A program made the position numbers and the translations under genes. This document shows, in pieces, positions 1 to 6,022 of a stretch of 7,573 nucleotides of DNA (position 1 is its first letter; the number at the start of each line of letters is the position of its first letter). Below the pieces are notes generated by a model. The model did no database searches and had not been told where the DNA came from. It saw only the letters and a list, made by a program, of their open reading frames with translations. This DNA comes from Bacillota bacterium (GTDB lineage Bacteria; Bacillota; Clostridia; Oscillospirales; Ruminococcaceae): positions 1 to 7,573 of the forward strand of contig JAEWNU010000121.1 of NCBI GenBank assembly GCA_023456995.1, read 5' to 3'.

Positions 1-597
1 CCGTTTGATGGTGCAGATATCGTCCCCAGATGCGCCTGGCATCAGTGGTGTACCTAAAAACCGTTCATACCCACCCTCTTGTGGCGCATTATGCACCATT
101 GCAATATCCTCTCCGTAATATTTCTTCAAAATATCATAGACAGTACTGCCTTCTTTGGCCATGGAAACCGCCCCTAGCTGACACAAAACACCGCTGCCTG
201 CTGCTTGGCCGTTTCGGCAAATTCGTGTCGGTATCGGATCGCCGTACCCCTGACGCGTCAGGTAATGATCAAACATATCCCATACGAGGTAACTTGTATT
301 AAAAAACAGGCATTTTTTAGCGTCGAACGGCAAATCATCCTCCTCGCTGGATGTGATGTCGAAGTTGTATCCGCGCGCACGATACCACCTGTTACAAAAA
401 CGATAGAGCGCAAACGTGGTGATGGCATAGATATTCGCGCGCTGCGCACTTTCAGGCCACGTTGGGCAAATGAGGCAACTGGCGCACCCTTTAATATATT
501 CCACAAACGAAATAGTAATATTCGGGGCATCGGCGTCCTTGCCGCCAAGATGAACCGCTATAACATCCGGAATTTGGACATACCGGCTCTTCTGCAT
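1..597 (-). CDS. SpoIID-like / peptidoglycan-binding domain protein, 3' end cut by the window edge
   Basis: The first 199 residues are visible, and the frame stays open through the left edge. The fold resembles the SpoIID-like N-terminal module of clostridial 'peptidoglycan-binding domain' proteins. Recognised from memory: VHLGGKDADAPNITISF (15-31), PTWPESAQRANIYA (45-58), YRARGYNFDIT (72-82), and the SpoIID-type segment LCQLGAVSMAKEG (138-150) followed by YDILKKYYGEDI (154-165). Residues 181-199 (LGTPLMPGASGDDICTIKR) look like the start of a PG_binding_1 domain, most of which lies outside. There is no signal peptide, so the protein probably acts from the mother-cell cytoplasm on the spore envelope (inference). 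Start: ATG at 597 with AGAGGGAA 5 bases upstream, inside the 3' end of the preceding gene, so translation is probably coupled. Oddities: Leu42 where relatives have the SpoIID-type glutamate, and eight cysteines, three of them as CASCLIC at 38-44. It may be a non-catalytic coat or cortex protein. The family call is fairly sure; the role is inferred. Confidence 0.75.
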   Translation of the reverse strand, partial: MQKSRYVQIPDVIAVHLGGKDADAPNITISFVEYIKGCASCLICPTWPESAQRANIYAITTFALYRFCNRWYRARGYNFDITSSEEDDLPFDAKKCLFFNTSYLVWDMFDHYLTRQGYGDPIPTRICRNGQAAGSGVLCQLGAVSMAKEGSTVYDILKKYYGEDIAMVHNAPQEGGYERFLGTPLMPGASGDDICTIKR

Positions 598-599
598 GG

Positions 600-1823
600 C
601 TATTCCCTCTGAATTTCATTGCGGCGCTCATCAATGGCATTGTCCTCACTAGCAGTTGCACTGACTAAATCTATGTGCTTGACCGAGGTTACGCCGTCAA
701 AGATCGAAATCTCCTCATCAGTCACAGATTTAAAGCCTGGCGCCTCAACCGATACAAGATATTGTGCGCTCAAATCACCACCGATTATCGGCTGGGGGTA
801 TACCGGAATTTCACGTATGGGTGCCGGCAGGCGAATCGGCTCGGTTTTGCCGCTATCGTCTGTTTCCGCCTTGGCAACCACCTTGTTGCCGCTCTCCTCA
901 GGGTGGCTGACTGTAACGATGGCAGCCGCAACCGGTTTAGTTCGGTTTTGTGTGGTCACGTTGACAATCAGGTTGCCTGCGCCCATATTGGGCGTGCCCA
1001 TGGCGCGCCGCATTCCGTCGGGCGCGGGCATCATTGGCGTAGTTTGAGTAGCAGGCGGCGTCTGCTGCGCGGCAGTGCCCTGTTGTTGAGTTGGGGGAGT
1101 TGGGGGAGTTGGGGTAGTTGGGATACTTGGAGTGCTTGGGGTACTTGGAGTACTTGGAATACTTGGGGTGCTTGGAATACTTGGGGCACTTGGAGTAGTT
1201 GGAGTAGTTGGAGTAACACCGGCACCGATTTGCATCCCCGCTTGGTTCATGCGGCCAGTCTCCGTGTCAACTAGTGTTTGAGTCTGAGTTCGGGTTTGGG
1301 TACGGGTTTGGGGTTCTACATCAGACCGCGAGATGGTGCCGGGGACAGGTAGAACAACAGCCAAGGCGGGGTATTCGAATGATTCCTGCTGTGAGGTCGC
1401 TACCCCAGGTTCGAATGGCTCTCGAAATGCGGAGGCGGGCAGTCTCGGCAGGGTAGTTGCTTCCGGCATTGCGGGCATCCTTGGCGTGGTGGGCATCGTC
1501 GGCGTGGTGGGCATCGTCGGCGTGGTGGATGCCTCCGGCATTGCGGGCATCCTTGGCGTGGTGGGCATCATCGGCGTGGTGGATGCCTCCGGCATTGCGG
1601 GCTCTTCCGCTACTGGCTTAATACGTTCCGGCAACGGTACGGTTTCCTCCACACCCGGCGCCGGGATTTCAACATCGATCTTCTCCTCCTCAGGAATACG
1701 ATCTCGTACCCTTGCTTGGCTCTGACGTTTAGCCATCGCCGCATAGTTAGGGTCCTTGGCTAGCGCCAGACGGTACATTTCCATTAGTTCGCGTTCATAC
1801 TGTTCAAAGCTCTTTTGTGGCAT
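600..1823 (-). CDS. Pro/Thr-rich repeat protein with C-terminal carboxypeptidase-regulatory-like domain
   Basis: 407 residues in four regions. Residues 1-70 are charged and probably helical at the start (FEQYERELMEMYRLALAKD). Residues 75-126 and 205-244 are two low-complexity arrays with proline at nearly every third position. Between them lie a less repetitive stretch and a TR/TQ dipeptide run (173-183). Residues 283-388 form a beta-rich domain (GNLIVNVTTQ..., TDDSGKTEPIRLPAP at 321-335, YLVSVEAPGF at 355-364, ISIFDGVTSVKHIDLV at 372-387). This matches the carboxypeptidase-regulatory-like module that, from memory, often sits beside SpoIID-like/peptidoglycan-binding genes in clostridia. There is no signal peptide or membrane segment, so secretion is unlikely; deposition on the spore surface is an inference. 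ATG at 1823 is preceded by AAAGGAGAG at a 7-base spacing. The next gene begins 2 bases after the stop, so the two are almost certainly co-transcribed. No enzymatic residues are recognised; the likely role is structural. Confidence 0.8.
   Translation of the reverse strand: MPQKSFEQYERELMEMYRLALAKDPNYAAMAKRQSQARVRDRIPEEEKIDVEIPAPGVEETVPLPERIKPVAEEPAMPEASTTPMMPTTPRMPAMPEASTTPTMPTTPTMPTTPRMPAMPEATTLPRLPASAFREPFEPGVATSQQESFEYPALAVVLPVPGTISRSDVEPQTRTQTRTQTQTLVDTETGRMNQAGMQIGAGVTPTTPTTPSAPSIPSTPSIPSTPSTPSTPSIPTTPTPPTPPTQQQGTAAQQTPPATQTTPMMPAPDGMRRAMGTPNMGAGNLIVNVTTQNRTKPVAAAIVTVSHPEESGNKVVAKAETDDSGKTEPIRLPAPIREIPVYPQPIIGGDLSAQYLVSVEAPGFKSVTDEEISIFDGVTSVKHIDLVSATASEDNAIDERRNEIQRE
1092..1211 (-). repeat. 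In-frame tandem repeat encoding Pro-Ser/Thr-x array 2 (residues 205-244)
   Basis: Roughly 9-bp units of the type CCAAGTACT, varying mainly at the codon before each proline. They encode an unbroken run of 14 prolines at exactly every third residue (205, 208 ... 244), with Ser/Thr after most of them. There is no glycine in the array, so this is not a collagen Gly-x-y repeat. An extended polyproline-II-like linker rich in possible O-glycosylation sites is a reasonable inference. Confidence 0.85.
1275..1307 (-). repeat. Short Thr-Arg/Thr-Gln dipeptide repeat (residues 173-183)
   Basis: Six-base degenerate repeats encode TRTQTRTQTQT between the two proline arrays. This is a small tract of alternating threonine and Arg/Gln and a second kind of low complexity in the same gene. 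No function is recognised. Confidence 0.7.
1446..1601 (-). repeat. In-frame tandem repeat encoding Pro-x-x array 1 (residues 75-126)
   Basis: The DNA is built from an 18-bp unit (coding TTPTMP or a variant) nested in larger duplications. A 49-bp block at 1462-1510 recurs at 1534-1582, 72 bp away, with one mismatch. A 32-bp block at 1517-1548 recurs exactly at 1571-1602. All offsets (18, 54, 72) are multiples of 18, so the frame is kept. Of the 18 positions spaced by three from residue 75 to 126, 15 are proline; the exceptions are 81, 99 and 123. Near-identity of the copies suggests recent duplication by slippage or recombination. Confidence 0.85.
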
Positions 1824-1930
1824 AAGTGCTCTCTCCTTTAAAAATGGCTTCTCATAACCACTATATGCAATTCAAAGTGAACGCGACCACTAATTCTCAT
1901 GCAAATGCCCGCTTGAATACCAAAAACCCA
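1824..1930. other. Gap between the ROK kinase and the spore-type gene pair
   Basis: 107 bases with no gene. No strong terminator was seen after the kinase; the best hairpin is a 5-bp CCAAA/TTTGG stem. A TATAGT hexamer on the minus strand (1860-1865), about 37 bases before the next start codon, could be a -10, but no matching -35 was found. Whether the pair has its own promoter is open. Confidence 0.4.
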
Positions 1931-2893
1931 TCATTTGGTCATATGAACGGGGTGACTATTAAGCAGGAGACTAGCCGCCCCCCATATGCCGGCATCATTT
2001 TGCAAAGCCGCAATTTTAATAGGGGTATCGACCATATCTCCAAAGGCCATGCTGCAAAAATGCCGCTCCACTGTCATTCGTAACAGTTCGCCCGCCCGTG
2101 ACAGCCCGCCGCCAATCACAATAACCTGCGGGTCACAAACGGCTGCAATGTCCGCAAGCGCACCCCCAAGGAATTCCGCCATATGGTCTATGGCTAAATT
2201 CGCGGCTGCGTCCCCCGATTTGGCCGCCGAAAATATCGTTTCTGCGGTAAGGTTTTCAGCGGTCAATGTTGTCTTTACCCCCGAGGATATCATTTTTTGT
2301 GCAAGCCCAACCAGCCCCGAAGCGGAGGCATACTGCTCAAGGCACCCCCGCCTGCCGCAGCTGCACGGCACTGTTTCATCGGGGCAAACACTGATATGTC
2401 CTACTTCTCCGGCGCAGCCATGCGCACCCTTTATCAGTCTGCCGTCCAGCACAATCGCACCGCCCACGCCGGTGCCAAGCGTCAACAGAACCATGCTGTT
2501 GCAGCCCTTTGCCGCCCCCTGCCAAAGTTCGCCGAGCGCGGCTACGTTCGCGTCATTTTCTGCTCGGACGGCAAAACCACACAGCGCTTCAAGGTTATCT
2601 TTTAGCGCGACCTTCCCCCATCCGAGGTTCACACAGACGTGCACAACGCCCTGTGCATCAACCGGGCCGGGCGCGCCTACGCCAACACCACAAATATCGG
2701 AAAGCGCAAGCCCGTTCTCTGTTATTTTTTCTAAAAGACTGTTGGCAATCTCTGCGAGCATAGCGGCGCTGTCCCCATCGGTACGCGAGGGAATCTGCCA
2801 TTTTTCCAACAAACCTTTTTCCACCGAAAAGAGGCCCATCTTAACCGATGTGCCTCCAATATCTACCCCAAAAGCATATGTTTGATTTGACAT
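1931..2893 (-). CDS. ROK-family sugar kinase (glucokinase-like)
   Basis: 320 residues, the normal length for a ROK kinase, which transfers phosphate from ATP to a hexose such as glucose or N-acetylmannosamine in the cytoplasm. Visible motifs in order: phosphate-binding DIGGT (11-15), GAPGPVD (73-79), NLGW (89-92), catalytic-base Asp114 in ENDAN (112-116), GTGVGGAIV (140-148), and GEVGH (162-166). The ROK zinc signature is CSCGRRGCLEQYAS (177-190), with His166, Cys177, Cys179 and Cys184 as the likely zinc ligands. A late VIGGG (259-263) completes the fold. There is no N-terminal helix-turn-helix, so it is an enzyme rather than a ROK repressor. NLGW is common in clostridial glucokinases, but the sugar cannot be fixed from sequence. 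Start: ATG at 2893 with AAAGGA 7 bases upstream; the longer in-frame extension to 3019 would run into the divergent aldolase gene and has no family similarity. No sugar transporter or glycosidase lies beside it. Confidence 0.93.
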   Translation of the reverse strand: MSNQTYAFGVDIGGTSVKMGLFSVEKGLLEKWQIPSRTDGDSAAMLAEIANSLLEKITENGLALSDICGVGVGAPGPVDAQGVVHVCVNLGWGKVALKDNLEALCGFAVRAENDANVAALGELWQGAAKGCNSMVLLTLGTGVGGAIVLDGRLIKGAHGCAGEVGHISVCPDETVPCSCGRRGCLEQYASASGLVGLAQKMISSGVKTTLTAENLTAETIFSAAKSGDAAANLAIDHMAEFLGGALADIAAVCDPQVIVIGGGLSRAGELLRMTVERHFCSMAFGDMVDTPIKIAALQNDAGIWGAASLLLNSHPVHMTK

Positions 2894-2916
2894 AATAACA
2901 TCCTTTGTTGTTAGCA

Positions 2917-2944
2917 TTGAACAACGCTCAAATTGTGCTATACT
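2917..2944 (+). promoter_or_regulatory. SigA-type promoter with extended -10 for the threonine aldolase gene
   Basis: The -35 is TTGAAC at 2917-2922, the spacer is 16 bp, and the -10 is TATACT at 2939-2944, preceded by TG plus one base (extended -10, from 2936). Transcription would begin near 2951, giving a leader of about 30 bases that contains the AAAGGA ribosome binding site (2965-2970). It lies in the 86-bp divergent spacer. No equally good promoter was found on the minus strand for the kinase. Confidence 0.75.
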
Positions 2945-2979
2945 AAAATATATATCTTTTGCCGAAAGGAATGTGCCTG

Positions 2980-4023
2980 ATGAAATACAGCTTTTTAAAT
3001 GATTATAGCGAGGGTGCACACGAAAATATTATGGCGGCGATGACCGCTTCTAATCTGGTGCAGACGGTGGGCTATGGAACCGATGAATTCTGCGACCGCG
3101 CCCGCAGCCTGATTGCAGCCGAAATCAAACGGCCTGACAGCCACATTCACTTTTTAGTGGGCGGTACACAAGTGAATCTCACCGTTGCCGCCGCGCTGCT
3201 GCGTCCGCATCAGGGCATGATTTCGGCTGAAAGCGGACATGTCAGTGTTCATGAATCGGGCGCTATTGAGGCCACCGGGCACAAGGTTCTGACCATACCG
3301 TCCCCCGACGGCAAGCTGACCGCCAAGGCGGTGGAAAAGCTGATCAAAGCTCATTACGACGACCCCACGGCGGAACACATGGTGCAGCCCGGCATGGTCT
3401 ACGTCTCGCAGCCAACCGAGCTGGGTACCGTTTACCGCAAGCAAGAGCTGGCTGAATTAGCCGAGGTTTGCAGGCGGTATCACATTCCGCTTTACTTAGA
3501 TGGCGCGCGTTTAGGCTGCGCGCTGACTTGCCGCGGCAATGACCTGGCACTGCCCGATATCGCAGAATTGACCGACCTGTTTTACATAGGCGGCACCAAG
3601 ATGGGCGCACTGTTTGGCGAGGCGCTGGTTATTAACCGGCCCGAGCTGGGCGCTGATTTCCGCTCAATTATCAAGCAGCGCGGCGGAATGCTTGCCAAAG
3701 GCCGCTTGCTGGGAATTCAATTTGAGACACTTTTCACCGACGGGCTTTATTATAAGCTGGCGCAGCACGCCAATGATATGGCGGAACGTCTGGCAAACGG
3801 CATTGCGGCGCTAGGCTATTCCTTTGCCGCCGAGGCGGTGACCAATCAACTCTTCCCCATTCTGCCCAAGGCTGTGCTGACGCGTCTGGAGGAGGATTTC
3901 GTTTTCTCAGTGCAGAGCGCCGTGGATGATACGCAGGATATGATTCGCCTTTGTACCTCCTGGGCGACCGACGCCAGTATGGTGGAAAAATTCCTGAAAA
4001 AGCTCAAAGAATATACCGCTTAA
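2980..4023 (+). CDS. Low-specificity L-threonine aldolase family PLP enzyme
   Basis: 347 residues, full length for the family. These cytoplasmic fold-type I PLP enzymes cleave L-threonine/allo-threonine to glycine and acetaldehyde, and some act on other beta-hydroxy amino acids. Seen in order: N-terminal NDYSEGAHENI (8-18); VGGTQVN (60-66), contacting the cofactor phosphate; ESGHVSVHESGAIE (84-97), with His87 as the likely residue stacking on the PLP ring; YLDGARLGCAL (172-182), with Asp174 and Arg177; and the Schiff-base lysine Lys207 in YIGGTKMGALFGEALV (202-217). The C-terminal small domain runs from about 250. Start: ATG at 2980 with AAAGGA at 2965-2970 (9-base spacing). The in-frame ATG at 2971 abuts that site, and the one at 2959 lies upstream of it. 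It is monocistronic, driven by the promoter just upstream and ending before the hairpin at 4157-4192. The exact amino-acid substrate cannot be read from sequence. Confidence 0.92.
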   Translation: MKYSFLNDYSEGAHENIMAAMTASNLVQTVGYGTDEFCDRARSLIAAEIKRPDSHIHFLVGGTQVNLTVAAALLRPHQGMISAESGHVSVHESGAIEATGHKVLTIPSPDGKLTAKAVEKLIKAHYDDPTAEHMVQPGMVYVSQPTELGTVYRKQELAELAEVCRRYHIPLYLDGARLGCALTCRGNDLALPDIAELTDLFYIGGTKMGALFGEALVINRPELGADFRSIIKQRGGMLAKGRLLGIQFETLFTDGLYYKLAQHANDMAERLANGIAALGYSFAAEAVTNQLFPILPKAVLTRLEEDFVFSVQSAVDDTQDMIRLCTSWATDASMVEKFLKKLKEYTA

Positions 4024-4156
4024 CTGCTAAAAGTATAGGGCGCAAGAACGCGATTTGTCAATTGTAGACTGGGGCTTTTAAAGTGCGCTTAGCTTAAGTT
4101 TTGTTCCAGCTTTTAAAAAGTGTCACAAAAACTTTAGTCTCAGGCGCTTTTCAAAA
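4024..4156. other. AT-rich spacer between threonine aldolase and the operon terminator
   Basis: No gene or strong hairpin is seen in these 133 bases. GCTTTTAAAGTG at 4074-4085 recurs as GCTTTTAAAAAGTG at 4109-4122, an imperfect direct repeat without evident function. Confidence 0.5.
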
Positions 4157-4192
4157 CAAGGGCCGCCGCACGAAAACGTGCGGCGGCCCTTG
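4157..4192 (-). terminator. Intrinsic terminator of the thiamine-pyrimidine operon (possibly bidirectional)
   Basis: A perfect 16-bp GC-rich stem (4157-4172 with 4177-4192) closes on a four-base loop. On the minus strand it begins 18 bases past the last transporter gene and is followed by TTTTGAAAAG, a short T-run. On the plus strand it is followed by CTTAATAG, a poorer tract, so termination of the aldolase transcript coming from the left is possible but less certain. Confidence 0.88.
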
Positions 4193-4210
4193 CTTAATAG
4201 ATAACAACTA

Positions 4211-5221
4211 TTACAGCGTCGCCATCAAATCGGAAACAACTGGCTTTTCAGTAATCAGCCCCTGATCGTACAGCCAGTCGATGTTCTTCTGCCAGACCTC
4301 CTCAGTCTGAGAAAGGAACGATGCAGTCTCAGTTTCCATCAGCGGCAGCAGCATTGTCATGCTCTCGCGCTCCACCGACTCCGACAACGGGAAATTCTCT
4401 GTGTTCTGGTTTTTCAACAGGATGGCCAGCGACTCCTCCGGGTTAATCTTCATGTCGGCAAAGCCCTTGGCACTCGCTTTTAGAAATGCTTTAAGTGTGT
4501 CAGGGTCGTTTTTGATCATTTCATCATTGGACATGAACACACCCTCGTAATAGGTGGGCACGCCATACCCATCCACCATGAAGTAATCGACTTCAAAACC
4601 CTCTTTAATCATTTGCGGCACTTCGTGATTGACATAGCAGCCGATGGTAGCGTCAACGTTGCCGGTGGTCATCGAACTCATCAGGTCAAAGCCGACATCG
4701 ATCATCTGAACATCGCTGTAATCAGCCCCAACATTTGCCATCATGCTGCGGATGAGCGCTTCGCTAAGCTCCGTTCCGGCATAGCCGATGGTTTTGCCGA
4801 CGAGATCCTTCGGGGAGTGGATATTGGCACTTTTTAGATTCAGCACGATGTTTAAGGGCGACTGCACCACTGCACCGATGGAGCGCACCGGCACCTTCTG
4901 GTTCACGCGTGCCATGATGACGTCCTGCTGGTAATAAAGCCCCACCTGCGCCTTGCCCGCCGCGACAAGCGACATGGCGTCGTTGGCGTTGGAGGGGAAA
5001 CGAATGTTAACCTTTAGCCCCTCTTCGGCGTAATAGCCCTTTTCAATAGCCGTATACAAAAAGGCGTGCAGTGCGTTGGGGTACCAGTCGAGTACGACGT
5101 CAATTTCTTTGAGTTCAGGCGCCTTGCTCGATTCGGCAGGCGCAGTCGAAGGCTTTGCACCGCAACCGACAATAACAAGCAGCATCAGCACCGCCATTAA
5201 AATAGATAGTAGCTTTTTCAT
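4211..5221 (-). CDS. thiY: ThiY-type substrate-binding lipoprotein of a thiamine-pyrimidine ABC transporter
   Basis: 336 residues. The N-terminus is a lipoprotein signal: MKK, a hydrophobic run, and lipobox IVGC with Cys20 as the lipidated residue, then a Ser/Ala/Pro linker to about 38. The mature part is an NMT1/THI5-like periplasmic-binding fold: VVLDWYPNALHAFLYTAIEKGYY (42-64, with Trp46-Asn49 and His52), the DAMSLVAAGKAQVG segment (81-94), a hinge strand near SPLNIVLN (121-128), and ATIGCYVNHEVP (191-202) in the second lobe. The DWYPN start is typical of ThiY and relatives that bind aminopyrimidines such as N-formyl-4-amino-5-aminomethyl-2-methylpyrimidine or hydroxymethylpyrimidine. It would sit on the outer face of the membrane and deliver ligand to the permease encoded just upstream (21-bp gap). 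Location beside tenA supports pyrimidine over nitrate, sulfonate or riboflavin ligands that related proteins bind. ATG at 5221 has AGGAGA 9 bases upstream. It is the last gene before the terminator. Confidence 0.9.
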   Translation of the reverse strand: MKKLLSILMAVLMLLVIVGCGAKPSTAPAESSKAPELKEIDVVLDWYPNALHAFLYTAIEKGYYAEEGLKVNIRFPSNANDAMSLVAAGKAQVGLYYQQDVIMARVNQKVPVRSIGAVVQSPLNIVLNLKSANIHSPKDLVGKTIGYAGTELSEALIRSMMANVGADYSDVQMIDVGFDLMSSMTTGNVDATIGCYVNHEVPQMIKEGFEVDYFMVDGYGVPTYYEGVFMSNDEMIKNDPDTLKAFLKASAKGFADMKINPEESLAILLKNQNTENFPLSESVERESMTMLLPLMETETASFLSQTEEVWQKNIDWLYDQGLITEKPVVSDLMATL

Positions 5222-5242
5222 CTGTTAATTTCTCCTAAATAG

Positions 5243-6022
5243 TCATATTTCTTTGCGCCAGCGGATAACCGCCCGCTCGATGATGCTGATCAGCCCGACG
5301 ATGAGCATTGCCACGACAGACAACAGCACAATGGGCGCAAATACGCCTGCGCCGTCCAATTGAGTCATCATTCGGCGGGAAAAATAACCAAGCCCGCTCT
5401 GCGCACCCAGCCATTCGCCTATTGCCGCGCCGATGATAGATAGTGGAATAGCCATTTTAATCGCCGAAAAGAAATAGGGCAGCGCACCAGGGAGCTTGAG
5501 TTTTAAAAAGATTTCTTTCTTGCCCGCACCGTAGGTTATGAGCAGCTCCTCCATCTCGGTTTTAGCCGAACGGAAGCCGTCAAACACCGAGATGGTGATC
5601 GGAAAAAAAGTGATGAGGACCGTGACGAGTACCTTGCTCCAGATTCCGTAGCCGAACCACAGCACGAACAGCGGCGCAATCGCGGTGGTGGGGATGGTCT
5701 GCGACGCAATGATAATCGGGCAAAAAGCCTTTTCTGCCAGTGGATTTAAATCCATTGCCACCGCCAGCAAGAGACCCAGCGCAATGGAAATGAGCAAGCC
5801 GACAAAGGTTACGAGCATCGTCGCGGGCAAATGCATCAGAAACAACGGCTCGCGCAACGCCCATAGCCGCACGAGTATTTGGGTGGGCGACGGAATAATG
5901 TAGGCGGCGTTTACCTTCATCGCTGCGGCTTGCCACAGAATGAGTAAAAACAGCACCAAACCCATGGCGGGAAGGTTGGCGGCACGGATAATTTGCTCTT
6001 TGGTGTCATTTGTTTTTTTCAC
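5243..6022 (-). CDS. thiX: ThiX-type ABC transporter permease
   Basis: 259 residues of the SsuC/TauC/ThiX-like inner-membrane permease family (BPD_transp_1). Hydrophobic segments lie at about 16-36, 65-90, 100-124, 130-147, 187-203 and 228-248, giving roughly six membrane helices. The cytoplasmic coupling loop that contacts the ATPase is EELLITYGAGKKEIFLKLKLP (158-178), a good EAA-type motif. IPSPTQIL (43-50) after the first helix is typical of this family. It starts with GTG at 6022, overlapping the ATPase stop codon by 4 bases (GTGA), with AGGTGG 4 bases upstream, which implies translational coupling. A single permease gene suggests a homodimer in the membrane. The pyrimidine substrate is inferred from the neighbouring substrate-binding and tenA genes, since permeases alone do not distinguish ThiX from aliphatic-sulfonate systems. 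Confidence 0.9.
   Translation of the reverse strand: MKKTNDTKEQIIRAANLPAMGLVLFLLILWQAAAMKVNAAYIIPSPTQILVRLWALREPLFLMHLPATMLVTFVGLLISIALGLLLAVAMDLNPLAEKAFCPIIIASQTIPTTAIAPLFVLWFGYGIWSKVLVTVLITFFPITISVFDGFRSAKTEMEELLITYGAGKKEIFLKLKLPGALPYFFSAIKMAIPLSIIGAAIGEWLGAQSGLGYFSRRMMTQLDGAGVFAPIVLLSVVAMLIVGLISIIERAVIRWRKEI

Noticed and set aside
258..548. 96-codon minus-strand open frame in the left region
   Set aside because: It overlaps the SpoIID-like gene in another frame; the latter has recognisable motifs, a coupled start and an open frame to the edge.
1092..1601. Collagen-like or CRISPR-like repeat array
   Set aside because: The period is three residues but glycine is absent, so it is not collagen. 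Repeats are short, in-frame and coding with no unique spacers, so it is not CRISPR.
619..1725. Long plus-strand open frames opposite the Pro/Thr-rich gene, including a Trp/Ser/Gly-rich one at 675-1274
   Set aside because: They mirror the repeats of the minus-strand gene, have no ribosome binding sites or family similarity, and the minus-strand product has a recognisable domain.
1860..1865. TATAGT on the minus strand as a -10 for the Pro/Thr-rich gene
   Set aside because: No acceptable -35 at 16-18 bp and no convincing sigma-E, G or K pattern; not enough for a promoter call.
1986..2885. 299-codon plus-strand open frame opposite the ROK kinase
   Set aside because: The kinase carries every family motif on the minus strand; the opposite frame is a Ser/Pro/Ala-rich shadow created by codon bias.
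2894..3019. Upstream extension of the ROK kinase to an ATG at 3019
   Set aside because: It would cross the divergent spacer and the start of the aldolase gene. The ATG at 2893 has a good ribosome binding site and places DIGGT at the usual position.
4074..4122. Direct repeat GCTTTTAAAGTG / GCTTTTAAAAAGTG as an attachment or regulatory site
   Set aside because: AT-rich, imperfect and without an associated integrase, promoter or hairpin; likely chance.
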